Source: Methanofastidiosum sp964630765 (GTDB lineage Archaea > Methanobacteriota_B > Thermococci > Methanofastidiosales > Methanofastidiosaceae). From it: DNA of 64,000 nt. The position numbers and the translations under genes were made by a program. This document shows positions 7,855 through 16,174 of the stretch, piece by piece (within the stretch, counting starts at the first letter, position 1; every line of letters starts with the position of its first letter). The notes beneath the pieces were generated by a model. That model did no database searches. It was not told where the DNA came from and saw nothing but the letters and a program-made list of their open reading frames with translations. The stretch lies in NCBI GenBank assembly GCA_964630765.1, contig CAZVXE010000001.1, forward strand, positions 1-64,000, written 5' to 3'.

Positions 7855-10763
7855 ATGATGTCCTCACTTTTAAAATTAATAATTCCTTCTTTCGAACAAT
7901 AAATTCTAAAATCACATTCCTTGCATATTTTTGTAGTATCTGGTGGGTTAATTATATCGAACTTTTTCCCCATAATGCAACTTGAAACATAATCAAAGTG
8001 TTCTCCAACTTCATTTACATAATTTGTATTGTAATCAAACTCCATCAAAGCATTTTCTCTTTTCTCTTCACTTGTCCAATACAATAACAATCTTTCAGGA
8101 TGTAGTCCATATCTTTGATTTACTATATAGCCATATAGGGATAGTTGTCTCTTATATCTTTCAATTAATGAATCGTTAAAGTTTGGCTTTGGCTGGGTCT
8201 TAAAGTCTAGTATCTCTATCTTATCGTCTTTTCCTAAAAGAAGATCTATTTTCCCAAGTATTATATATTTTTCTTTTTCAACGGAAACATCAACTTCTGT
8301 TTCGATGACCCTGTCCATTAAATCCTTATTCTGATTGAAATAAGAAATTACTTGTTTCAGACCAGCCTCTCTCGGAGTCTGTGCAAGAGGCCTTAAACCT
8401 GTTGCAATTAATCCTTTATAGTTTTCAATATAAAGATCTTCTATTAATTTTGAATTTATTTCACTCAGTCTACCTTCTAAGACAAATCTATGGATATCTT
8501 CAATTGTTTGATGAACTAGAGTCCCGAAAAGAACACTTCCTACTCTAGAGGGCTCAAATTTATATTCACGATACATTTGATATTGTTTCGGACAAGTTTC
8601 ATAGATGTTAATATCTGACGTAAGACTAAATGATCTTTTTGGAATATATTGTTCTTTCGGAGAAAATCGTTGTGCGTTAAGTAAATCTTTTTTAACATAA
8701 GGCCACTGATCAAGCCCCTCCCATATGGGGGCAAATGATCTATGGGGCATATCTGTTGTAGTTAGGACAAGTAATTTTTGAGCTCTTGAAAATGCAACAT
8801 AAAAATGTCTAGCTCTATCAAAATCGGTAATTCTTTTCTCAGGCTCAAATAATCCCCTTTCATAAAAACTTCCTAACGTTCTATCAATTTGCTTTTGGGT
8901 TGTAAAACCTCTAGCTAAAGACCCTACTATAACTACAGGAAAATCTAATCCTTTTGATTGATGTATAGTCATTACTTGTACATGTCCTTTCGGGAATGGA
9001 TTATCAGGATCCTCATATTCATCAATGCCCCCATCAATTAAGAATCTAAAGAAACTTCCAAATAAATAAAATTTGATAAATTCTTTATTTTTAAATGTCA
9101 CGATATTAAAATGATAGTATTGTTGGAATTTTCTTAACAATGAGGAAAATATTGATAAGTTTCTGGCCTTGTTTTCTTCTTTGAGAAATTTAGAGAAAGG
9201 TTTGTATGCAAGAAGTTGATAAAAATAATCTCCAACTGTTATATCTAAAGATTGCCCTTCGCCTAGAGAGTTGATCTGGGAATTTCTTCTTCGGATGTAA
9301 TCAGATAAAGGACTTTCAATGTAATCTTTTAATAATTCAAATCCTTGATAAATAAAGTCTCTGTGAGGATAATTTTCTAGATGCCCACCCATAAACTCAA
9401 AGATCATGGCAAAACAAGCCAACATCATCTTTATCTCATCGTTTTCAAAGTAGGCCTTAGCCCTAGGGTTATAGTATGGTATCCCCAATCTATCAAATGC
9501 ATCGGTGTATTGGCCACTTGAATCTATTCTGACACTTTTTAGAATAAGTGCAACATCCCTGTAATCGGTAATGACATTTTTATCCTTTAGATGCTTTATC
9601 ATCTCTGCTGTTCTTTGGCCCTCATCAGATTCAGTTCTTCCCCATACACAAAAAACTGAAGGATAATCCTGAAAGATAATATCGTCAGGGGGCATAACCT
9701 CTTTGCCCATAAATCTAAAAAATCTTCCATCATTATCTGTCCAGTCAATAGCTCGCATAAAAAGATTGTATCTTCCAATAATGTTTTTGTGGGATCTATA
9801 ATTTGTTAGAAGCCGAATCTCTTTACAATTATTAAAATGTGAAGGGAATTCAATTATGTTTCTAATTGTTGCTCCCCTGAACCTATAAAGAGACTGATCC
9901 TCATCTCCAACAACACAAATGTTATTAATTGGTTCACTCCAAGTCAAAATTATCTGTTCTTGTACATAATTTGTATCTTGGTATTCATCGACCATTATGT
10001 ATTTTATCTTGGCCTTAATTTTATGGCCAACTGCTTCATTTTTTAATAAATCTAAAAAGACTGACTGTAAATGAGAAAAATCTATTCTATTATTATCAAA
10101 TAATAACTTTCTATAATTTTTGTAAGCACTGCCCAAATCTCTTACAAATCTATCTTCTGATTTCAATAATAAATCTGGATTAATCAATTCTTCAGTTATC
10201 TTATTTAAGAAAGGGATAAGGGCCTTTATTGCAGACCACTTTGTTTTCCATTTGCCAAGATAGAGATCATTTCTAGGTGCGCCGACAATCTCATTAAAAT
10301 GCTCATAAATAAACAAATATTGAGTCAAATCATCTAGAGTAAGGTAATTATTTTTTAGTGGTGAGTAAAATAAGTTCTTAGAAATAAATCCCTCACATAT
10401 ACTATGGATGGTACCTATTTTTAATTCATGTAAAGATTCTTTCATTTTTAGTTTTCTTGATATTTGACTAACTCGATCTCTTAATTCAAAAGCTGCTTTT
10501 TCAGTGAATGTTGTCAAGACTATTTCAGAGGGCAGAGCTTTTCCTGTTTTTATCAGATAAAGTGTTCTTAGAACTAAAACTAATGTTTTTCCAGTTCCAG
10601 GCCCTGCTATAAGTAATAGAGGGCCTTCAGTAGTAGTAATGGCTTTTTGTTGTTCTTTGTTTAATGAAGGAAATAATTCAACTATCTCTGAAAGAACTTG
10701 ATCCATCTTTTTGGCCTCTAAAAGTAAATTAATATAAGATTGAAATCTATAAGATTTCCACAT
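7851..10763 (-). CDS. UvrD/AddA-type helicase fused to an Fe-S PD-(D/E)XK nuclease
   Basis: The 970-residue protein begins with an SF1A helicase: Q-motif LNKEQQKAI, Walker A GPGTGKT at 54-60, Walker B VDEYQDT, motif III GDEDQSLYRFRGA, motif V TIHQSKGLDFPVV and motif VI VAFSRAQ. From about 730 a RecB-like nuclease follows, with EILDFKTQ as the DxK part. One cysteine in YETCPKQY plus a C-terminal CKECDFRIYC give the four cysteines expected for an AddB/Cas4-type 4Fe-4S cluster. ATG at 10706 (MDQVLSEI) is an alternative start. It is the first gene of the methylase/restriction operon. It could resect DNA ends made by the restriction subunit. Confidence 0.85.
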   Translation of the reverse strand: MWKSYRFQSYINLLLEAKKMDQVLSEIVELFPSLNKEQQKAITTTEGPLLLIAGPGTGKTLVLVLRTLYLIKTGKALPSEIVLTTFTEKAAFELRDRVSQISRKLKMKESLHELKIGTIHSICEGFISKNLFYSPLKNNYLTLDDLTQYLFIYEHFNEIVGAPRNDLYLGKWKTKWSAIKALIPFLNKITEELINPDLLLKSEDRFVRDLGSAYKNYRKLLFDNNRIDFSHLQSVFLDLLKNEAVGHKIKAKIKYIMVDEYQDTNYVQEQIILTWSEPINNICVVGDEDQSLYRFRGATIRNIIEFPSHFNNCKEIRLLTNYRSHKNIIGRYNLFMRAIDWTDNDGRFFRFMGKEVMPPDDIIFQDYPSVFCVWGRTESDEGQRTAEMIKHLKDKNVITDYRDVALILKSVRIDSSGQYTDAFDRLGIPYYNPRAKAYFENDEIKMMLACFAMIFEFMGGHLENYPHRDFIYQGFELLKDYIESPLSDYIRRRNSQINSLGEGQSLDITVGDYFYQLLAYKPFSKFLKEENKARNLSIFSSLLRKFQQYYHFNIVTFKNKEFIKFYLFGSFFRFLIDGGIDEYEDPDNPFPKGHVQVMTIHQSKGLDFPVVIVGSLARGFTTQKQIDRTLGSFYERGLFEPEKRITDFDRARHFYVAFSRAQKLLVLTTTDMPHRSFAPIWEGLDQWPYVKKDLLNAQRFSPKEQYIPKRSFSLTSDINIYETCPKQYQMYREYKFEPSRVGSVLFGTLVHQTIEDIHRFVLEGRLSEINSKLIEDLYIENYKGLIATGLRPLAQTPREAGLKQVISYFNQNKDLMDRVIETEVDVSVEKEKYIILGKIDLLLGKDDKIEILDFKTQPKPNFNDSLIERYKRQLSLYGYIVNQRYGLHPERLLLYWTSEEKRENALMEFDYNTNYVNEVGEHFDYVSSCIMGKKFDIINPPDTTKICKECDFRIYCSKEGIINFKSEDII

Positions 10764-10818
10764 TTATAAGAATATGGAAAAAAATAGGGAAAATAGGGAA
10801 AAATAATTCTTTTCCATT

Positions 10819-10839
10819 TTGCCCTAAAAATAATGCCAA
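10819..10839. repeat. GGCC-type hairpin repeat, diverged copy 2
   Basis: A GCCCTAAAAATAATGCC core lies in the divergent gap between the UvrD-type helicase and the SF2 helicase. It differs from the perfect copy at 13990-14007 at a few positions. It may be part of a shared promoter region. Confidence 0.35.
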
Positions 10840-10908
10840 CATTATTGTTTAATATTAATCTTTTGAATTAGTAGTAAATCTTATATTATTTCTTATCTCT
10901 TTTTATGC

Positions 10909-12987
10909 ATGTCCTTGGGATTAAGGCAATGGCAAATTGAAGCATATGAGAAATTTATTGAAAATGATTGTCAGGGCGTAATCAAAGTTGCAACAGGAAA
11001 AGGTAAAACACGATTTGCCATACATTGTATCCAAGAATTGAAGAAAATACACGAAAATTTAAGGACGTGCATTGTTGTTCCAACAATTGATTTGATGTAC
11101 CAATGGAGAAGGGAACTTGTAAGTCAAGGAGTCTATTTTCACGAAATAGGATTTTATTACGGCGAAGAGAAACAAGCAGATAGAAATATAGTTATTTTTG
11201 TTCAAAATTCTGCATCTACTTATCTTAACGATGTGCATTTTTCTAATTGTTTTGATTTCATGATAGCTGACGAGTGCCACCATTACGGAACAACAAATGC
11301 AAATGAAATTTTTAAAAATAATATCCCTTTTAGATTAGGACTTAGTGCAACACCTGAAAGACATAACGATCCTGAAGGAACAAAAAGAATTGAAGATGGA
11401 ATTGGCCCAATTATTTACAAAAGAAGTCATTTTGATGACCCTGATGAAGTTCCGCCTTTGATTATTAATAGTATATTTGTAGAATTAACAGATAAAGAAT
11501 CAAATGAACATAATGAATTAACTAATTATATAAACGGACTTAATTATAAAATTGAAAAAATAACTAGTGGTAGAATAAAAAGAATCCATAAAGATTATTT
11601 GGAAAAAATACAGAAACTTGCAAAATCTGAGGAATCTCCAGGATATAGTGAAGCAAATACATTGATGGGTTTATGGACAAAAAGACTGGACATCTTATAC
11701 AAAGCAGAAAACAAGATGTCTTTGATAAAAAAATTAGTGGATATAGAATTAGATAATAAAATTATAATATTCAATGAAAGAATTGATTTTTGTGAAGATC
11801 TAAAAGAAATGCTTGAAATCACTTATAGCCATATACCTGATTTTAAGGTATTTATGCTTCATAGCAAATTAAGTGGCCGGGATTGGATTCTAAGTCAATT
11901 TAATAAAGCAAGTAGGGGAGTATTAATAGCACCAAGATTGATAGATGAGGGAGTTGATGTTCCTGATGCATCCACTGCCATAATTTCTGCGTTCTCCGGA
12001 TCACCTCGACAAACAATTCAAAGATTTGGGAGGATACTGCGTAATTCTCCAGGTAAAGATTTGGCAACTATCTATTATTTAGTTATCGATGAAATAGAAG
12101 AAAAAAAATATTTTTATGTATTAAAAAAATCTGATTATCTTGATCTTGCCAAAAGGGGAGAGTGGCTAACTTATAAAAATGGAAAACTAAAAAATAATTC
12201 TTTATATAAGATGTCAATAAACAAAGACCACGAATATAATGAAACACCTAGAGATCAATCTTTCGAACAGATAGATAAATTTGATGAAGAAGACTTAAAC
12301 AAAAAATATATTTTGTATATAGAATTAAAAGAAAAGCAATCTAATTTTACAGGTAGCAAATATCGAAAAAGTATATACGAAACTATTATGAATTTTATTG
12401 AAACTAATCAGCTTGATTTGTCTAACAAAGAGGGGAACGAAAATACATTTGATTACTTAACAAAACTTACTGATCCAAAGTATCCAGTGCACAATTTTTC
12501 TCAGGAACTATATAATTTTTTAAAAGAGGAATTATTGAAAAATAATCTTAAACCATACTATGGCCATTTTCAGAATGAAGAATTAGATAAATTATTGGAT
12601 AATCCAGAAGATAATGGATCTAATGGCTCCGAGGATGTTGGCCTCGTTAACGGTCAGAGTGGTTGTTTTGAAAAGATAAAATATTCCAACGAATCTCAAA
12701 AACATGAAATAGATACTCAAACAGCAAAGCAAGATAGGCTTGGATACGATGAAAACTGGTGTGACCCAAATGGTTTTCTATGGAATGGAATCCATAAAGA
12801 CACCGGTACAGAATATAATCTAGAAGGATACGATCAAAAAGGATATGACAGATACGGTTTCAATAAAGAAAATAAGCATAAACATACTAATGAAAATTAT
12901 GATTTGTTCCATAGGACTAGAGAACAATGCATTGAAGATGAAGAGAAACTATTACGAGAGTATAATCTAAAAAATAATGATCAATAG
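10909..12987 (+). CDS. SF2 DEAD/DEAH helicase with modular GYD-repeat tail
   Basis: The 692-residue protein has Walker A ATGKGKT at about 28-34, a DECHH box in IADECHHYG (about 123) and motifs V/VI in LIDEGVDVPDA and QRFGRILRN, so the helicase core spans about 1-420. Residues 460-560 are helical and acidic. The C terminus (about 610-665) carries a modular repeat with GYD, GFL, TGTEY, GYD, GYD and GFN units, resembling repeats seen in phage and defence proteins. It is divergent from the restriction operon with a 145-nt gap. It resembles XPB/type I or III restriction helicases, but no nuclease motif is visible. An accessory role in the island is inferred. Confidence 0.75.
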   Translation: MSLGLRQWQIEAYEKFIENDCQGVIKVATGKGKTRFAIHCIQELKKIHENLRTCIVVPTIDLMYQWRRELVSQGVYFHEIGFYYGEEKQADRNIVIFVQNSASTYLNDVHFSNCFDFMIADECHHYGTTNANEIFKNNIPFRLGLSATPERHNDPEGTKRIEDGIGPIIYKRSHFDDPDEVPPLIINSIFVELTDKESNEHNELTNYINGLNYKIEKITSGRIKRIHKDYLEKIQKLAKSEESPGYSEANTLMGLWTKRLDILYKAENKMSLIKKLVDIELDNKIIIFNERIDFCEDLKEMLEITYSHIPDFKVFMLHSKLSGRDWILSQFNKASRGVLIAPRLIDEGVDVPDASTAIISAFSGSPRQTIQRFGRILRNSPGKDLATIYYLVIDEIEEKKYFYVLKKSDYLDLAKRGEWLTYKNGKLKNNSLYKMSINKDHEYNETPRDQSFEQIDKFDEEDLNKKYILYIELKEKQSNFTGSKYRKSIYETIMNFIETNQLDLSNKEGNENTFDYLTKLTDPKYPVHNFSQELYNFLKEELLKNNLKPYYGHFQNEELDKLLDNPEDNGSNGSEDVGLVNGQSGCFEKIKYSNESQKHEIDTQTAKQDRLGYDENWCDPNGFLWNGIHKDTGTEYNLEGYDQKGYDRYGFNKENKHKHTNENYDLFHRTREQCIEDEEKLLREYNLKNNDQ

Positions 12988-13087
12988 AAATCAAAATTAG
13001 GAAGAATAAATGTCATAGTATTAGATATTAACATTTTTCTATTTTCTTATATTTCTCCATATTTTTATATATGGCGTTGATAATACT

Positions 13088-13097
13088 TTTTATATAC
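13088..13097 (+). promoter_or_regulatory. Possible TATA box for the coiled-coil gene
   Basis: TTTTATATAC lies about 75 nt before the ATG at 13168 in the 168-nt gap after the SF2 helicase gene. The core resembles an archaeal TATA box. Confidence 0.3.
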
Positions 13098-13167
13098 ACA
13101 AGTAGGATATCTTCACAGATTGATCAAATAAGAAGATAATCCATAAAAGGAATGATTGGTGACTTTT

Positions 13168-13515
13168 ATGCATTGGCCAAATTTCAGCTCAGAGGAAAAA
13201 GAAATATTACTAAAAGAATATGAAAAAGATATCAAAAGATTGGAAAAAAACATAAAAACCTATAGTTTAATTTTAGAGAATTATATTTCCAATCTGAATG
13301 AAAAAAGATATCAGCTAATGATTTTAGAAAAGAAAAACAATAAACAAATGATTAATAAAAATTTGTATGAGCCTAGGAGAATTTATTTAATGCAAGAGAT
13401 AGATTCTATTAAGAGTAAAATAGGAGATATAAATAATAAAATTGAAGAAGATAAAAAAGAAATTATAATAATAAATGAATTTTATAAAGAAGATTCGGAT
13501 AGGATTATAAAATAA
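13168..13515 (+). CDS. Small coiled-coil protein of unknown function
   Basis: The 115-residue product (MHWPNFSSEEKEIL...) is almost entirely charged heptad-like helix, rich in Lys, Glu, Asn and Ile, with no catalytic motif. I place the start at ATG 13168 because a GGTGAC ribosome site lies at 13158-13163; upstream TTG and GTG codons are less likely. It has its own plausible promoter and ends before a dispersed repeat. It may be an accessory or structural protein of the island, but I do not recognise a family. Confidence 0.55.
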   Translation: MHWPNFSSEEKEILLKEYEKDIKRLEKNIKTYSLILENYISNLNEKRYQLMILEKKNNKQMINKNLYEPRRIYLMQEIDSIKSKIGDINNKIEEDKKEIIIINEFYKEDSDRIIK

Positions 13516-13573
13516 TTCAACTCTGATTCTAACTTTATCCCCCCACATCTGAAAGTTCTTTCTCCAGAATAAT

Positions 13574-13636
13574 CATTAAAAGAATTGGCCCTATCTTTTA
13601 ACAGAAGTTGGTAATCTTAAAGGGGTGTTTAATAAA
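13574..13636. repeat. Convergent-junction repeat, copy A
   Basis: This element has the core GAATTGGCCCTATCTTTTAA followed by AGAAGTTGG and a TTAAAGG-type tail. Copies with the same order of blocks are at 18163-18225 and 25244-25306. Each lies between a plus-strand gene and a minus-strand gene that face each other. Confidence 0.75.
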
Positions 13637-13639
13637 AAA

Positions 13640-13891
13640 TTAAAATAATTTTTCTACCCTTTGGTCCATCTCTAACTCTCTTGCCGAGAAGTAGCCCCAC
13701 TCCTCCGTTGGCCCTAAAACTAGGCCATAATAAATTATGTCGTTCTCTGGCTTGCCATTTATCATTGAACCACCTGTCTCGTCCTCTACTCTCCTTATTT
13801 CAGAAACTTCAGTTGCAAACCAGTGCCAGCCAGTTGTGCTCTTCCAAGCGACTATTATCTCATTCCCATCAACAAACTTCTTTCCGTTCAT
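13640..13891 (-). CDS. DUF2958-like small protein
   Basis: The 83-residue protein contains GWHWFATEV, then IIYYGLVLG, then EEWGYFSARELE. This order (W-tW-aTE, iFyGLV-G, ELGYFSl-ELe) matches what I recall of DUF2958 proteins, which are common on plasmids and integrative elements and have no settled function. It is a stand-alone minus-strand gene at the edge of the PIN-containing block. The stop is 4 nt from repeat copy A. Confidence 0.6.
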   Translation of the reverse strand: MNGKKFVDGNEIIVAWKSTTGWHWFATEVSEIRRVEDETGGSMINGKPENDIIYYGLVLGPTEEWGYFSARELEMDQRVEKLF

Positions 13892-13989
13892 TTCAACTAT
13901 TGCTGCCGTTTTGCATCACCTGATTGTACTAGGGCATATTTGGATTAATACCTTGTCATAGAATAGATCTAAAATTAGGGCCATACATT

Positions 13990-14007
13990 GGCCTTATTTT
14001 TAAGGCC
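13990..14007 (-). terminator. Perfect GGCC hairpin after the PIN-like gene
   Basis: GGCCTTATTTTTAAGGCC forms a perfect 7-bp stem with a 4-nt loop, just downstream of the stop of the minus-strand PIN-like gene. It could act as a terminator or RNA end. Similar hairpins occur at 186-203, 10819-10839 and 15672-15691, so it is also a repeat family. Confidence 0.5.
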
Positions 14008-14013
14008 AAGTTC

Positions 14014-14535
14014 TTAATAAGAAGTAAGGCCCATAAATTCTAGAATTACTTTAATCGCAAGAGCTTTGCTTGCAGCTATCAAAATAAACTCTTTATTTTT
14101 AACAATATCATTGTAATCCGTAGTAAAAAAATAAGGCATTATAGGATTATCTTTGACTGCCCACAAGATAGAATTACTCAATATTCTAGCGTCATTTCCC
14201 AGGATTTCATATGGTTTGCCAGTTTTATCAGATAACTCATCATGAATTGATTTTTTCACAGTATTGAATTTACTATCGTTATGGTAGTTTTTTTCAATGG
14301 CAAAGGTAAAAAATTCTTTTGATTGGAGTTCAATTGTCCTCTCAATCCTTGATCGCAATCCAACCCTCTTTATTCTATCGATCTTTTTGTGATCAAACTC
14401 TTTTTTTACCTCAAGGCAGTAAAAATATTTATTAGAAGTGTGGGGATATTTTTGAAAATGCATGCTGCAGCTTCTAGAAAAGGAATCTGGAAGGCTATAT
14501 GCTATGAGAATTCCGGTGTCACAAAAGAATTCCAT
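14014..14535 (-). CDS. PIN-like nuclease domain protein
   Basis: The 173-residue protein starts MEFFCDTGILIAY, which places a conserved Asp at residue 6 as in PIN nucleases. A middle GNDARILSNSILWA and a late FFTTDYNDI supply further Asp residues in the order expected for a PIN metal site. It therefore looks like a ribonuclease of the VapC/PIN superfamily, though longer than a typical VapC (about 130). The gene lies 9 nt after a 310-residue partner, in the same operon, and is followed by a strong hairpin. A toxin role is inferred from family and pairing. The fold should be checked by structure prediction. Confidence 0.6.
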   Translation of the reverse strand: MEFFCDTGILIAYSLPDSFSRSCSMHFQKYPHTSNKYFYCLEVKKEFDHKKIDRIKRVGLRSRIERTIELQSKEFFTFAIEKNYHNDSKFNTVKKSIHDELSDKTGKPYEILGNDARILSNSILWAVKDNPIMPYFFTTDYNDIVKNKEFILIAASKALAIKVILEFMGLTSY

Positions 14536-14544
14536 ATTTTTCCC

Positions 14545-15477
14545 CTACGACAAAAGTGCCTTTTCTATCTCTTTGATTTCTTCTGGTTTAAGGTTAGAGC
14601 ATAGTTTTTTGGTATATTCCATCATCTCTTCATGGGAGGGCCACAACTGCTCCTTTCTTAGATTTGACTCTAATTCTTCAAATTTTTTCCTTAATGCAGA
14701 AACTTCTTTATTCTTTGAGTTTGTGAAAATTTTGAGTATGGCTTCTCTGTTAGGGCCAGTTAATGTTTCTTTGTAGGGGGTTAAGAAACTGTATAGTCTG
14801 TCATGTAGTGATGTTAATTCATTTATGTACCTGGCAATTTTCTCTTTACTTTTATTGTATCTAAGGCTAACAAAAAGTCCTTCTAGAATATCTGTAAAAT
14901 CACAGAATGCCTGGTAGACTTCTTCGTCTTTTACGTGGTTCAACTGATTATAATATTCAGTGATATCGTTTTCTATTTTTGTTAGATAATTATCGTCAAT
15001 ATTTAACCTTTGGATATCTTTAGATAAATGATTAAGATCCAAAGTAAATTTATAATAAGCGCTGTAAAACTTTCTGTATTCCTTTGGGCTTATTACTTTA
15101 TAGACCCAATCATAGAATTTTTCAGCAGCCCCTAGAAAGATACCCTTGAATTCATTTATAGTCATATCGATAATTTTTTTCTGTTTATCTGTAGACTTAA
15201 TGTTTTCAGATACATAGTCTTCTAGGCTCAGAACATTTTTATCAGAAAGGATCTCGAAGGCTTTTTGACAGTAGTAGCCATTTCTGTACCACCCATAAGT
15301 AAGGCCAGTATACCCTACCTTCTGAGCCATCAGGACAACGAATTTTATTAATCTAGTTTTTTGAAGTATCTCTCGCTCTTTCTGGTCACGGATGTTAAAT
15401 TTCAGTGAATCGAGGGCAAATTTGATAAATTCTTCTTCAGAAAACATACTAAAATCAACAGGATCTGCCACTTTCAA
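14545..15477 (-). CDS. Helical protein, possible Panacea-like partner of the PIN protein
   Basis: This 310-residue protein is mainly helical. Near residues 44-78 it has LIKFVVLMAQKVGYTG followed by YGWYRNGYYCQKAFEIL. This resembles the YG-Y-GPYS region of Panacea/SocA-like domains, found in antitoxins that neutralise varied toxins. The remaining 200 residues are coiled and unrecognised. With only 9 nt to the PIN-like gene, the two would be co-transcribed, antitoxin first. The Panacea link rests on one short region, so I treat it as a hypothesis. Confidence 0.5.
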   Translation of the reverse strand: MKVADPVDFSMFSEEEFIKFALDSLKFNIRDQKEREILQKTRLIKFVVLMAQKVGYTGLTYGWYRNGYYCQKAFEILSDKNVLSLEDYVSENIKSTDKQKKIIDMTINEFKGIFLGAAEKFYDWVYKVISPKEYRKFYSAYYKFTLDLNHLSKDIQRLNIDDNYLTKIENDITEYYNQLNHVKDEEVYQAFCDFTDILEGLFVSLRYNKSKEKIARYINELTSLHDRLYSFLTPYKETLTGPNREAILKIFTNSKNKEVSALRKKFEELESNLRKEQLWPSHEEMMEYTKKLCSNLKPEEIKEIEKALLS

Positions 15478-15671
15478 AACTAAGCCCCCTATACTATAAA
15501 ACTACCCAATGGTATATATTTCTTAACTAAATACTTTATAAAACTATAGTGCTTGCTTGTATTTTTTATATTCACAGCTTAAGGATCATTAAGTTCTAGA
15601 ATATGGCCCTTGATGAAAGATTTTTGTTTTAAGTTTCTGGCATAAAAGCCACATTAAGAAGTTATGGGATC

Positions 15672-15691
15672 TGGCCCTAATTTTAAGGTCA
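15672..15691. repeat. GGCC-type hairpin repeat, copy 4
   Basis: TGGCCCTAATTTTAAGGTCA is a near-palindrome related to the element at 13990-14007. It lies 10 nt before a second, longer stem-loop. Confidence 0.4.
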
Positions 15692-15701
15692 GAATATTCA
15701 T

Positions 15702-15741
15702 GAAATAAAAAAGAGAAATAAATTATCTCTCTTTTTATTTC
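15702..15741. terminator. Long AT-rich stem-loop
   Basis: GAAATAAAAAAGAGA pairs with a TCTCTTTTTATTTC arm across a short loop, with at most one or two mismatches. It is symmetric and T-rich on one side, so it could end transcripts from either strand. No annotated gene ends next to it, so the transcript it serves is unknown. Confidence 0.4.
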
Positions 15742-15788
15742 GTTTTAATTTGGCCTTTGATTTTTAAATTAATAATCGAAACATCTCC

Positions 15789-15932
15789 ATGGCAATATAC
15801 GTTACGAGATGGATTAGAAGTGATCCTATTGAAGCTGTCAATAGAATATACGGATTGAATCGTCCAATGGCAGAGGACATAATCAAATGTCTAGGTTACA
15901 GTGCCAAGGTGATTAAGAATAGAGACAATTAG
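15789..15932 (+). CDS. Tiny hypothetical ORF (47 aa)
   Basis: An ATG opens a 47-codon frame with a balanced composition (MAIYVTRWIRSDP..., MAEDIIKCLGYSAKVIKNRDN) ending in TAG. Its amino acids are less AT-biased than random shadows here, and it resembles the end of a longer protein, so it may be a gene remnant or a genuine small protein. No clear ribosome site precedes it. Confidence 0.3.
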   Translation: MAIYVTRWIRSDPIEAVNRIYGLNRPMAEDIIKCLGYSAKVIKNRDN

Positions 15933-16174
15933 GATTCTTGCTGCAAATATTTTGTGGAAGTTCCAAGCGGTCTTTTCTTGATATGTGGGAGGTAGGATAA
16001 AATAGAGATATTTCTAAACTACCCCGATCAGCAATTAGTTTATATGATTGATAAGGTCTGAATTTAATATTAGTTTTATAACATAGCCTTAATTTGATTA
16101 ATTAATTGTGACATCTTATACATTTAAAATCCTAAATCCATTAAATTAAAATAGTATGGTTGCATGTAGCTTGC

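Larger units (their letters stand above)
15478..16159. other. Long non-coding gap with hairpins and one tiny ORF
   Basis: This 682-nt gap lies between two divergent loci. On the minus strand it should hold the promoter of the 310-residue protein gene; TATA-like runs occur near 15515 and 15535. It also has a GGCC-type hairpin at 15672-15691, a long stem-loop at 15702-15741 and a 47-codon ORF at 15789-15932. From 15933 to 16159 I see only AT-rich sequence leading to the NACHT gene. Confidence 0.5.

Noticed and set aside
5394..9000. Small plus-strand ORFs within the restriction operon
   Set aside because: They are antisense shadows of the helicase and methylase genes without family features.
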